From contig DULN01000005.1 in the NCBI GenBank assembly GCA_012840355.1, positions 22,048 through 86,047 on the forward strand: a DNA stretch of 64,000 nucleotides, given 5' to 3'. A program made the position numbers and the translations under genes. Source of the DNA: Clostridiales bacterium (GTDB taxonomy: Bacteria; Bacillota; Clostridia; Oscillospirales; CAG-272). Positions 36,323 to 44,173 of this stretch are shown here, piece after piece (position 1 is the first letter of the stretch; each line of letters begins with the position of its first letter). Below the pieces are notes generated by a model. That model made no database searches and had not been told where the DNA came from. It was given only the letters and a program-made list of their open reading frames with translations.

Positions 36323-36823
36323 ATGACAAACAATATGGAACGGGTTTCGAAAACGAACTATTACCTTGACATAGCGCAGACAGTGGCGGAGCGGTCCACG
36401 TGCCTGCGCAGGCGGTACGGCGCAATTATCGTCAAAAACGACATCATCATCGCGACCGGCTACAACGGCGCGCCTCGCGGGCGCAAAAACTGCAGCGACC
36501 TTGGGTACTGCATAAGGGAGCAGCTCGCCATCCCGCGCGGCGAGCGGTACGAGCTGTGCCGGTCGGTCCACGCCGAGGCGAACGCGATAATAGCTGCCTC
36601 GCGCGAGCAGATGCTCGGCGCAACGCTATACATAGCCTGCGTCGACCCCGCGACCGGCGAAATCGTCGGCGGGGTCAACTCCTGCGCCATGTGCAAGCGC
36701 CTTATTATAAACGCAGGCATTGAAACCGTCGTCGTGCGGGAAACTAAAACCGACTACAAAGTATACAGGGTTTCCGACTGGATAGCCGACGACGAAAGCA
36801 TCAAAGGAGAATTCGGGTATTGA
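36323..36823 (+). CDS. dCMP deaminase-type cytidine deaminase family protein (ComEB-like)
   Basis: This 166-residue zinc enzyme fits the dCMP deaminase/ComEB group, which converts dCMP to dUMP. The zinc and proton-shuttle motif HAEANAII (about residue 82) and SCAMCKRLIINAG (PCxxC-like; Ser replaces the usual Pro) are visible, plus an extra Cys-rich insert (CSDLGYCIREQL) typical of the group. There is no clear ribosome binding site except GGGGAAG 13 bases upstream, within a hairpin. It overlaps the next gene by 4 bases. Confidence 0.88.
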   Translation: MTNNMERVSKTNYYLDIAQTVAERSTCLRRRYGAIIVKNDIIIATGYNGAPRGRKNCSDLGYCIREQLAIPRGERYELCRSVHAEANAIIAASREQMLGATLYIACVDPATGEIVGGVNSCAMCKRLIINAGIETVVVRETKTDYKVYRVSDWIADDESIKGEFGY

Positions 36824-37551
36824 AAAAGAGAAAATCCCCTGCCGCGAAAAAAACACAGGCAGAAGCAGCAAAAAAACAAAAGGAAAAAAAGCAAAAGCTC
36901 CAGCTTACAATCGCGTTTTCAGCAGCCGCAGTCGCCATAGCGGCAGTAGCAATATATTTCGCGCTCGCCGGCCCGACGCTGGGGCTCGTCAAGCTCAAGC
37001 CTGAGGGCGGCAAATACGTCGACCGCTCCGGCGGCATTGCATACGTCGCCGCCGACATAAACTACGAGCCCATCGCCGTCGGAGAGCCGTACGCCCAGAT
37101 AGGCGATACCACGCTATACGAAATCAAAGGGCTAGACCCCAAACAGTGGCTCACCGAAAAATACGAGGGCGTCGGCGCGATCTACCACTCCGACAAAATA
37201 GAGCTGCCCGGGCTTGGCGGCTGGCAGGCGAACGCCGTTTTGGTCTGTGAGACCGAGGTCATCACCGTGCAGAAAGCCGAGATAACCGACCCGGCGGACG
37301 TCGAAGCGATAGTCAAAGCGGCGACGGAAAACCCGCTCGATTACGAGCCATCGGAGCTGGTCACCCAGCGCGAGAGCTTCAAAGTCTATCATCTGAAGTT
37401 CACCTCATCGGTTTTCGAGGGGCTGTACTACGATATTTTATACCTTGACAACGGCAAAAACGCGTATTTTTATGACCGGTCGACAAAGCTTTATTACGAC
37501 GCGGGCGAGCTGCTTGTCAAATACTTGCCGCGCGCAAGCGACGCCGAATGA
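36820..37551 (+). CDS. Single-span membrane protein of unknown function
   Basis: Not recognised. The 243-residue protein begins with a Lys/Gln/Ala-rich cytoplasmic segment (about residues 1-28), one membrane span (about 29-48) and an outer domain of about 190 residues with beta-strand patterns (IGDTTLYEIKGLDPKQWL, VCETEVITVQKAEITDPADV, YYDILYLDNGKNAYFYDRS). The start is TTG at 36820 overlapping the upstream stop, with AAAGGAGA 9 bases before it. This coupling to the deaminase gene supports expression but gives no clue to function. Confidence 0.78.
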   Translation: MKKRKSPAAKKTQAEAAKKQKEKKQKLQLTIAFSAAAVAIAAVAIYFALAGPTLGLVKLKPEGGKYVDRSGGIAYVAADINYEPIAVGEPYAQIGDTTLYEIKGLDPKQWLTEKYEGVGAIYHSDKIELPGLGGWQANAVLVCETEVITVQKAEITDPADVEAIVKAATENPLDYEPSELVTQRESFKVYHLKFTSSVFEGLYYDILYLDNGKNAYFYDRSTKLYYDAGELLVKYLPRASDAE

Positions 37552-37571
37552 CGGTACGGCGGGAGGAATGT

Positions 37572-38105
37572 ATGGGAATCGACTGTAACCTTCAGTTGCC
37601 CGATACTGAGATTTTGCCGGACCTTGCCGAGTTTGCCGCGATGCCCTCTCCCGACCTTAACAAGCCGATGCGCGTGCTGTTCGTGTGCACAGGCAACACC
37701 TGCCGCAGCCCCATGGCGGCGGCGGTGCTCAACGCGCTCGGCGGTGGGAGATATGCGGCGCAGTCGGCGGGGCTGGTAGCAAAGCCGGGCATACCAATCT
37801 CGCCCTACGCGGTGCGGGCGCTTGAGGAGGCGGGCATCGTGTCGACCCCGTCGAACAACTACAAAGCACACAAGTCGCGGACGGTGACCGAGCAGATGAT
37901 TGCCGAAGCCGACCGCGTTATCGGCATGACCGAGTCGCACATGCTGCTACTCATGCGCGAGTACCCGCAGCACGCGGCGAAAATCAGCGTGATGAAGCGC
38001 GACATCGCCGACCCGTACGGCGGCACGCTCGAGGACTACAAAAAGTGCCTCGCCGAGATTACCGACAGCCTGCGCCAAACCTTCCCGCTGGAGCGTGAAG
38101 AATGA
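37572..38105 (+). CDS. Low-molecular-weight protein phosphatase (Tyr/Arg type)
   Basis: This 178-residue protein of the LMW phosphatase family has the catalytic P-loop VCTGNTCRSPMAAAVL and the acid loop DIADPYGG. An N-terminal extension of about 35 residues comes before the fold. The ATG at 37572 follows GGGAGGA; an upstream ATG at 37548 overlaps the previous stop but has no such site. The Thr in the loop (GNTCRS) is the pattern of the arginine phosphatases such as YwlE, so an Arg phosphatase is possible. It overlaps rimI by 4 bases. Confidence 0.9.
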   Translation: MGIDCNLQLPDTEILPDLAEFAAMPSPDLNKPMRVLFVCTGNTCRSPMAAAVLNALGGGRYAAQSAGLVAKPGIPISPYAVRALEEAGIVSTPSNNYKAHKSRTVTEQMIAEADRVIGMTESHMLLLMREYPQHAAKISVMKRDIADPYGGTLEDYKKCLAEITDSLRQTFPLEREE

Positions 38106-38572
38106 GCGCAGACGTAGTGGAAAGCCCGCCCGGCGCGCTGCGGATAGCCGGCGCGGAAGAGTGCCATATCCGCGCGGTAGCCGCCCTCGAGCGGCTCTGT
38201 TTTTCCGACCCGTGGCGCGAGGGCGACTTTCTTTCGCTGCTCGGCAGCCCGAACGCCTATTTCCGCGTCGCGCTGGTGGGCGATTCGGTCGCGGGCTATA
38301 TAATACTTATTCACGCCGCGGATACCGCCGACTTAGCCAACATCGCTGTGGCGCCGGAGATGCGGCGCCGGGGGATAGGCGCAGCGCTGCTCGACGACGC
38401 GCTCGCGTTCTGCCGCACGCATGGCATCGCGCATGTCACGCTCGAGGTGCGCGAGTCGAACGCCGCGGCTCGCGCGCTTTACGAGTCGCGGGGCTTTACC
38501 GCCGCCGGGCGCCGCCGCGGGTACTACCGCCACCCGCGCGAGGACGCGATAATCATGGCGCGGGCTTTGTAG
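38102..38572 (+). CDS. rimI: Ribosomal-protein-alanine N-acetyltransferase RimI
   Basis: This 156-residue GNAT acetyltransferase has IAVAPEMRRRGIGAALLDDAL as the acetyl-CoA loop and VTLEVRESNAAARALYESRGF, GRRRGYYRHPREDAIIMARAL, all typical of RimI. It starts inside the phosphatase stop (ATGA) and lies 150 bp ahead of tsaD, a partner often found with rimI and tsaB. tsaB is not present here. Confidence 0.93.
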   Translation: MSADVVESPPGALRIAGAEECHIRAVAALERLCFSDPWREGDFLSLLGSPNAYFRVALVGDSVAGYIILIHAADTADLANIAVAPEMRRRGIGAALLDDALAFCRTHGIAHVTLEVRESNAAARALYESRGFTAAGRRRGYYRHPREDAIIMARAL

Positions 38573-38722
38573 GTGCCTGCACGGCAGGATGCCCGGCATT
38601 ACGCCACTTCCTGCCGGGCAGTAACGAAAGACACAGTTTTTTAGCATAAATGTTTTAAAGTTTTTTTATGGGCGTGGGAATGCTTTTTTAAGTTTCCCCA
38701 CAAAATAAAGCAACACATTAAG

Positions 38723-39805
38723 ATGAGTAAACTTATACTTGGCATAGAGACATCATGTGACGAGACGGCGGCGGCGGTGATTGAGGCGGCGGGCGACGGC
38801 AGGCTCATTTTGCGCTCGAGCGTCGTCGCCTCGCAGATAGAGCTGCACCGGCGGTTCGGCGGCGTCGTGCCCGAAATAGCCAGCCGCGCGCATACCGAAG
38901 CTATCGTCCGCATCACAACTGAAGCTTTAGGGCGCGCCGGGACAAGCGTCGACGGGCTTTCCGGAATCGGCGTCACCTACACGCCCGGGCTAATCGGCGC
39001 GCTGCTTGTAGGCGTCAACTTCGCGAAAGCGCTAGCGTACTCAAACGGCGTGCCGCTCGTCGGCGTCAACCACATCAAAGCGCACGCGGCGGCGACATTC
39101 ATCGCAGCCGATGCCACAAAAGGCGCAGTGCAAGAGCTCGGCGCCGCGCCGCTGCCCACTGAGGAGTCGCCCGCGCTCGCGCTAATCGCCTCGGGCGGGC
39201 ACACCTCGATTTTGCTTCTTCGCTCGCCGACCGATTACCGGACGCTAGGGCGCACGCGCGACGACGCTATGGGCGAGGCGTTCGACAAAATCGGGCGGGT
39301 GCTCGGGCTGCCCTACCCCGGCGGCGCCGCGCTAGACCGGCTCGCCGCGGAGTTCCTCGAGTCGGGCCGCACGCCGTCGTTTACGCTGCCGCCCGTTGCA
39401 ATTGCCGGCGATACCCTCGATTTCTCGTTCAGCGGGCTTAAAACCTGCGTGCTCGATATGATAAACCACCAACGCATGAAGGGCGAGGAGCCCGACCCCG
39501 CGGAGCTAGCCGCCGCGCTTACCATTACTATCACCAGCTCGGTAACGCGCCGGCTGGAAGAGGCGCTCGAGCTGACCGGCGCGCGCACGCTCTTTGCCGC
39601 CGGCGGCGCGACAGCCAACTCCCATCTGCGGCGCGCGCTTGCGGAGCTTGCGGCGCGGCGCGGCGTGCGGCTGTACCTTCCCCCGCTCAGCCTCTGCGGC
39701 GACAACGGAGCAATGGTCGCCGCGCAGGCGTATTTCGAGCTGCTCGAAGGCAACGTAGCGCCGCCCTCGCTGAACGGGCTTGCCACAGGCGAGTCGGAGC
39801 TGTAA
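38723..39805 (+). CDS. tsaD: tRNA N6-threonylcarbamoyladenosine transferase subunit TsaD
   Basis: TsaD, 360 residues, makes the t6A modification at position 37 of ANN-decoding tRNAs. It shows ILGIETSCDETAAAVIE at the N-terminus, the metal-binding VNHIKAHAAATF (HxxxH, about residue 112), LIASGGHTSILL, GEAFDKIGRVLGLPYPGG and FSFSGLKT. A GTGGGAA/TTCCCAC hairpin of the AACTTTTT type lies at about 38674-38701, just ahead of the start. The ribosome binding site is weak (ATTAAG). Confidence 0.96.
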   Translation: MSKLILGIETSCDETAAAVIEAAGDGRLILRSSVVASQIELHRRFGGVVPEIASRAHTEAIVRITTEALGRAGTSVDGLSGIGVTYTPGLIGALLVGVNFAKALAYSNGVPLVGVNHIKAHAAATFIAADATKGAVQELGAAPLPTEESPALALIASGGHTSILLLRSPTDYRTLGRTRDDAMGEAFDKIGRVLGLPYPGGAALDRLAAEFLESGRTPSFTLPPVAIAGDTLDFSFSGLKTCVLDMINHQRMKGEEPDPAELAAALTITITSSVTRRLEEALELTGARTLFAAGGATANSHLRRALAELAARRGVRLYLPPLSLCGDNGAMVAAQAYFELLEGNVAPPSLNGLATGESEL

Positions 39806-39810
39806 ATAAT

Positions 39811-39990
39811 GCGCCGGGGGGGACATGGCCCCCCAATCTGGCTCCGCCCTTTGCCGGGCGTGGCTACCGTACATGTTACACAACGCTAACTTTTGGCCTT
39901 TGCCGTGCCTTCTACCGTAAAGGTACCTTCTAAAAAATTTGCGCCGCCTTGTTCGGGCCCCTTTCCTGAGCGGCGGCTTGGCTGGCACAA
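39811..39990. repeat. Mosaic intergenic repeat after tsaD
   Basis: Palindrome GGGGGGGACATGGCCCCCC (about 39815-39834), CTGGCTCCGCCCTTTGCCGG (39837-39857), and CGGGCCCCTTTCCTGAGCGG followed by CGGCTTGGC (about 39954-39984). It has the same three-module order as 33601-33735 and 48195-48300. Confidence 0.75.
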
Positions 39991-40080
39991 GAAGGCGCCG
40001 CTTAACATGCCAGCTCCCACGAGGCGCAGGCCGCAATACCCTCCCGCGATAAGATTTTGCTATTATTTACTGAGTTTGCG

Positions 40081-40208
40081 CTGTGGGTTATCCCCACAAA
40101 CTTATCCCCATGGCTGTGGATAAACCTGTACAAAACCCCGCCAATTAAGGCGTAAAGGGCGCATTTTTAACCCGGAATTGTGGAAAACCCTGTGGAGATT
40201 GTGGAAAA
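40081..40208 (+). promoter_or_regulatory. DnaA-box-like site array, module A
   Basis: In a non-coding interval (39806-40653) lie, in order: a dyad TGTGGG..CCCCACA (40082-40098), TTATCCCCA (40088-40096 and 40102-40110), a perfect DnaA box TGTGGATAA (40115-40123), then TGTGGAAAA (40179-40187), TGTGGAGAT (40191-40199) and TGTGGAAAA (40200-40208). The DnaA consensus is TTATCCACA, or TGTGGATAA on the other strand. AT-rich stretches flank the module (40049-40075 and 40239-40270). Binding by DnaA is inferred, not shown. Confidence 0.7.
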
Positions 40209-40455
40209 AAGCCACTTTATCGGTATCTGCGCAGGATGCATAATTCATAAAAAACCCGAAATTTTAAGTATCGCCGGCAAGTTTTAGTGGCGCGGCTTGT
40301 ATGCTATATACACAAGCGCACGGCTGCATCGGTGCGGGCGAGCCATTCCATCAGAACGCACAAATTTATAGCGCACGCTTTAGCGCCGGAGGAAGGGTTT
40401 TTGCCCGGGACGCGTCCGTTAGCTTGCCCGCCCCAACAATATATTGCGGGCGCGG

Positions 40456-40584
40456 CTGTGGGGATTTCCCCACAGGATAATCCCCATGGTTGTGGAAAAA
40501 ATACCCGAAAAGCCTGCGAGTTTAGCCTTTTAGGGCTTGTTTTTCAGCCACAGTTGTGGATATCTTTGTGGATTTTGTGGAAAA
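40456..40584 (+). promoter_or_regulatory. DnaA-box-like site array, module B
   Basis: It repeats module A site for site, 375-376 bp downstream: dyad CTGTGGGGATTTCCCCACAG (40456-40475), TAATCCCCA (40478-40486), TGTGGAAAA (40491-40499), TGTGGATAT (40555-40563), TGTGGATTT (40567-40575), TGTGGAAAA (40576-40584). The 12- and 9-base steps in the last trio are identical to module A, while sequence between sites has diverged. An AT-rich stretch (40601-40644) leads into the next gene. Confidence 0.7.
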
Positions 40585-40653
40585 CAGCGGCACGCAAGTT
40601 GCATATACAAGTTTGTTTTAAATTCAAGTAAAATTCACATATACGAGGTAAAC

Positions 40654-41817
40654 ATGGCAGACAGATACCAGGACGCAATTGAAAAGGCAAAACAGAGGTT
40701 TGAAGAAATACTGCGCGGACAGCTCGAGCGGGTCGAGAGGATCAAAAGCCAGAGCGGCGCGGTAGATTACACGAAGCTAGACAAAATCGTTATCGGCATC
40801 TGCGGCGGCGACGGGATCGGCCCGATCATCACCGCGGCGGCGAGGAAAGTGCTTGAGGAGCTGCTCGCCGGCGACATCCGCGCCGGCCGTATCGAGCTGC
40901 GCGATATCGAGGGGCTGACTATCGAGAACCGCGCAGCACACGGCAAGGCTATACCCGACGACGTTATGGATGAGCTTTATAAGTGCCACGTCATCTTAAA
41001 GGGGCCGACGACTACGCCGAGGGCGGGAGACCCGTGGCCGAACATTGAGTCGGCGAACGTGGCGATGCGCAAGGCGCTCGACCTTTACGCGAACGTGCGT
41101 CCGGTGCGGGTGCCGGACAAGGGTATCGACTGGACTTTCTTCCGCGAGAACACCGAGGGCAGCTACGCAGTTGGAAGCCAGGGCATACATGTGACCGACG
41201 ACCTTGCGGTTGACTTTACGGTAACGACGACGCAGGGGACCGAGCGCATCGCGAGGCTGGCGTTCGAGTACGCGCGGCGTAACGGCAAAAAGCGTGTCTC
41301 GATTGTCACGAAAGCGAACGTCATAAAGACGACCGACGGAAAGTTCCTCAATATCTGCGAAGAGATAGCGAAAGAGTACCCCGAGATTGTCACCGACGAG
41401 TGGTACATCGACATAATGACCGCCAAGCTCGTGGACGAAAAGCGCCGCACCGATTTCCAGGTGTTTATACTGCCTAACCTCTACGGCGACATTATCACCG
41501 ACGAGGCGGCGGAGTTCCAAGGCGGGGTCGGCACGGCGGGCAGCGCAAACATCGGCGACCGCTACGCGATGTTCGAGGCTATCCACGGCTCGGCGCCGCG
41601 CATGGTTGCCGAGGGGCGCGCGAAGTACGCAGACCCGTGCTCGATGCTGCGCGCGACCGTTATGATGCTCTCGCACATCGGCAAGCAGGCCGAATCGGAC
41701 AGGCTCGCGCGCGCGCTCGACTATTGCATGTTCGAGGACAAAGCCCTCGTCATCACCGGCCGCGACACCGGCGCTACCTGCGAGCAGTTCACCGAGTATG
41801 TGATGAAGAATTTGTGA
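40654..41817 (+). CDS. Isocitrate/isopropylmalate dehydrogenase family protein
   Basis: This 387-residue NAD(P)-dependent decarboxylating dehydrogenase has GICGGDGIGPIITAAARKVLEELL, HVILKGPTTTPRAG, ANVRPVRVP, FFRENTEGSYA, and the metal site region NLYGDIITDEAAEFQGG and AIHGSAPRMVAEGRAKYADP. An N-terminal extension of about 45 residues rich in Lys/Glu precedes the fold. ENTEGSY favours an isocitrate-type over a leucine-pathway enzyme, but this is not certain. The frame is open upstream into the array region; GAGG before the ATG at 40654 sets the start. Confidence 0.9.
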   Translation: MADRYQDAIEKAKQRFEEILRGQLERVERIKSQSGAVDYTKLDKIVIGICGGDGIGPIITAAARKVLEELLAGDIRAGRIELRDIEGLTIENRAAHGKAIPDDVMDELYKCHVILKGPTTTPRAGDPWPNIESANVAMRKALDLYANVRPVRVPDKGIDWTFFRENTEGSYAVGSQGIHVTDDLAVDFTVTTTQGTERIARLAFEYARRNGKKRVSIVTKANVIKTTDGKFLNICEEIAKEYPEIVTDEWYIDIMTAKLVDEKRRTDFQVFILPNLYGDIITDEAAEFQGGVGTAGSANIGDRYAMFEAIHGSAPRMVAEGRAKYADPCSMLRATVMMLSHIGKQAESDRLARALDYCMFEDKALVITGRDTGATCEQFTEYVMKNL

Positions 41818-41834
41818 TTTGTTTTTGGAGTTTT

Positions 41835-41870
41835 GCGGGGGAGCTTTTTTTAAAAAAAGTTCCCCCACGC
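41835..41870. terminator. Terminator-like palindrome after the dehydrogenase gene
   Basis: GCGGGGGA with an intervening CTTTTTTTAAAAAAAG and matching TTCCCCCACGC form a long hairpin. It is a member of the AACTTTTT palindrome family and is well placed to end the transcript. Confidence 0.75.
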
Positions 41871-41959
41871 TTTAGGCTTAGGCAAATCCTTAGGCGGCTA
41901 CCAAGCAGCAAACCTATAGCACACCACACAAAAAACAAAAGAAACGAGGGTACATAGCA

Positions 41960-42535
41960 TTGTTCCCGACAATCGACACCTCAACCGTCACGCTTGAGAT
42001 CGAGCGGCTGATTTTACGCTGCTGGCGCGAGGACGACCTCGCCGACTTCAACGCTTACGCCTCGGTCGAGGGCGTCGGCGAGGCGGCGGGCTGGCCGCAC
42101 CACCGCTCAATCGAGGACTCAAAGCGCGTGCTTGAAAGGTTCCTCGCCGAAAAAAACGACTTTGCAATAGTCGAGCGCGCGACCGGGCGGGTTATCGGCT
42201 CGTTCGGGTTTCACAAGTCGTGGGCCGATGACAACGAAGCCTACAAAAACAAATGCATAGTGGAAATCGGCTATGTGCTCGCGCGCGACAAGTGGGGGCA
42301 GGGCCTTATGCCCGAAGCGGTGCGGCGCGTGCTCGAGTACCTCTTTTTAACGCTCGGTGCCGACATAGTGACGGTGGGGCATTTTGCGGACAACCACCGC
42401 TCCCGGCGCGTTATCGAAAAGACCGGGTTTAAGCGGGTTGGCGAAAAGTCCGTTTATTACAAGCTGCTGGGCATTAACCGAACCGTGGTAAGGTATATCC
42501 TCACGAAGGAGGAGTATCTATGCCAAAACACATAA
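41960..42535 (+). CDS. GNAT family N-acetyltransferase (RimJ/RimL type)
   Basis: This 191-residue acetyltransferase shows LEIERLILRCWREDDLADF at the start, IGSFGFHK, VEIGYVLARDKWGQGLMPEAVRRVLEY and NHRSRRVIEKTGFKRVGE, the RimJ/RimL pattern. The start is TTG at 41960 with GAGGG 10 bases upstream. Its last 16 bases overlap the next gene, so the two are likely translated from one message. The substrate (protein N-terminus, amino sugar or antibiotic) is unknown. Confidence 0.88.
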   Translation: MFPTIDTSTVTLEIERLILRCWREDDLADFNAYASVEGVGEAAGWPHHRSIEDSKRVLERFLAEKNDFAIVERATGRVIGSFGFHKSWADDNEAYKNKCIVEIGYVLARDKWGQGLMPEAVRRVLEYLFLTLGADIVTVGHFADNHRSRRVIEKTGFKRVGEKSVYYKLLGINRTVVRYILTKEEYLCQNT

Positions 42536-43956
42536 AAGACGAGCTATATTATCCGGCAAGGATTGTCGAGTCGTCCGGCGACATTGAGAACGCCGAGGCG
42601 CTTTTTAATATCCGCCCGCTGCAAATTGGGCTTGCCGAGCTGGACGTTATGACGGTGACCGGCAACGCCTACATAGTGCTCGATTTCGGGCGCGAGATTG
42701 CCGGCGGCGCGAGGATACTGACCTTTGTCGCCGAGCAGCCCTGCCCCATAAGGCTGCGGTTCGGCGAGTCTTTTGGCGAGTGCTGCGCCGAGCTTGGCGA
42801 GCGCGGCGCCTGTAACGACCATGCGCTGCGCGATATTAGGGCCGAGCTTGTCAGCTACTCCGACATGCGGTTTTGCGACACGGGCTTTAGGTTTTTGCGC
42901 ATAGACTTTCTCGGCAGCGGCACCGTGAGGATAAAAAACATCGTCGCCTGCGGCAAAATCTACGACGCGCCGCAAATCTATAAATACACCGGCCCTGACC
43001 CGCGCATCGCGAGGATATTCGAGGCGGCGAAGCGCACTATCGACCTCTGCACGTCGAGCGGCATGGTATGGGACGGCATAAAGCGCGACCGGCTGGTGTG
43101 GATTGGCGACATGTACCCCGAGATGCGCGCGCTGGTGACGCTTTACGGGCGCACCGAAGCGGTTGAGCGCTCGCTCGACTTTATCGTAGGGCAAACGCCG
43201 CTGCCCACTTGGATGAACGGAATGCCCTGCTACTCGCTTTGGTGGATTGTGATACTCGCCGATTACTTTAAGCTCACGGGCTGCCGCGACTATGTGGAGG
43301 ATTATATCGATTATTTCCACGGGCTGCTGGAGCAGGTAGCCGAGCACATAGCCGAGGACGGGGAGATACGGCTGCCGGGGATATTCCTCGACTGGCCGAC
43401 GCACGGGCAGCCCGACGAGGAGCCGGGCGTGCGCGCGCTGGCGATACTGGCGATGAAGAAGGCGGCGGAGCTTGCGCGCGAGCTTGAGCTTCCCGGCTCG
43501 CTCGAGCTTGCCGATAAAGTCCGCGCGCGGCTACAGAAGGTGCCGATTGCCGTTCGCTCGGCGAAGCAAGCGCTGGGGCTGAAGTATGCGGCGACAGGCT
43601 CGCTTTCGCGGGACGAGGTCGAGCTGCTGCTTGAGGGCGGCGCGCGCGGTATGTCGACGTTTATGAGCTACTTTATACTCGACGCGGTTGCGCAGACCGC
43701 GGGCGTGGACAAAGCCGTGGCGATGATGCTCGAGTACTACGGCGCGATGCTGGAGCGCGGCGCGACGACGTTTTTCGAGGATTTCGATATGGACTGGCTC
43801 GATGGCAGCGGGCGCATCGACGAGCCAACGCCGCCGGGGCTGAAGGATTTGCACGGCGACTTCGGCAAGTTCTGCTATGTGGGCTACCGGCACAGCCTCT
43901 GCCACGGCTGGTCCGCCGGCGTGATACCGTTTATTGAAAAGTATTGCACGAGGTAA
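42520..43956 (+). CDS. GH78-like alpha-L-rhamnosidase
   Basis: This 478-residue protein has a beta-sandwich N-terminal part (AYIVLDFGREIAGGARILTF, LRFGESFGE) and an (alpha/alpha)6 barrel. SGMVWDGIKRDRLVWIGDMYPE matches the GH78 catalytic segment (DCPqReRlGWtGD) with changed residues, so it may be a divergent rhamnosidase. It lacks the long accessory domains of many GH78 enzymes and has no signal peptide. The ATG follows AAGGAGGAG. It overlaps the GNAT gene by 16 bases and ends before a bidirectional terminator. Confidence 0.8.
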   Translation: MPKHIKDELYYPARIVESSGDIENAEALFNIRPLQIGLAELDVMTVTGNAYIVLDFGREIAGGARILTFVAEQPCPIRLRFGESFGECCAELGERGACNDHALRDIRAELVSYSDMRFCDTGFRFLRIDFLGSGTVRIKNIVACGKIYDAPQIYKYTGPDPRIARIFEAAKRTIDLCTSSGMVWDGIKRDRLVWIGDMYPEMRALVTLYGRTEAVERSLDFIVGQTPLPTWMNGMPCYSLWWIVILADYFKLTGCRDYVEDYIDYFHGLLEQVAEHIAEDGEIRLPGIFLDWPTHGQPDEEPGVRALAILAMKKAAELARELELPGSLELADKVRARLQKVPIAVRSAKQALGLKYAATGSLSRDEVELLLEGGARGMSTFMSYFILDAVAQTAGVDKAVAMMLEYYGAMLERGATTFFEDFDMDWLDGSGRIDEPTPPGLKDLHGDFGKFCYVGYRHSLCHGWSAGVIPFIEKYCTR

Positions 43957-44116
43957 CTCATAGGGGAGTTTTTAGGGGAACTTATTCATGTTCCGACGCG
44001 CCTTCGGGCACGGGCGGCGGCACAAAAGCCGATACCGCCGAGCCTGTGGATACCGGCAAAAGAATAGGCGCCGCCGAGCATCGCGGGCTTCCCCCTAACA
44101 TCTCCCTAACATAGCA

Positions 44117-44146
44117 AAAGGAGCACGCGCGGGGGCGTGCTCCTTT
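44117..44146. terminator. Bidirectional terminator
   Basis: A 12-bp stem, AAAGGAGCACGC with GCGTGCTCCTTT and a 6-base loop, between the convergent GH78-like and SLH genes. A and T tracts on each side allow it to work in both directions. Confidence 0.9.
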
Positions 44147-44173
44147 ATGGTTTAGCTATTATTACTCAGCCTA

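Noticed and set aside
40287..40631. Small open frame within the array region
   Set aside because: It crosses module B and the dehydrogenase leader, has no ribosome binding site and no protein-like pattern.
42520..43956. Calling the GH78-like protein a confirmed rhamnosidase
   Set aside because: The catalytic segment differs from the GH78 consensus, so only a family-level name is supported.
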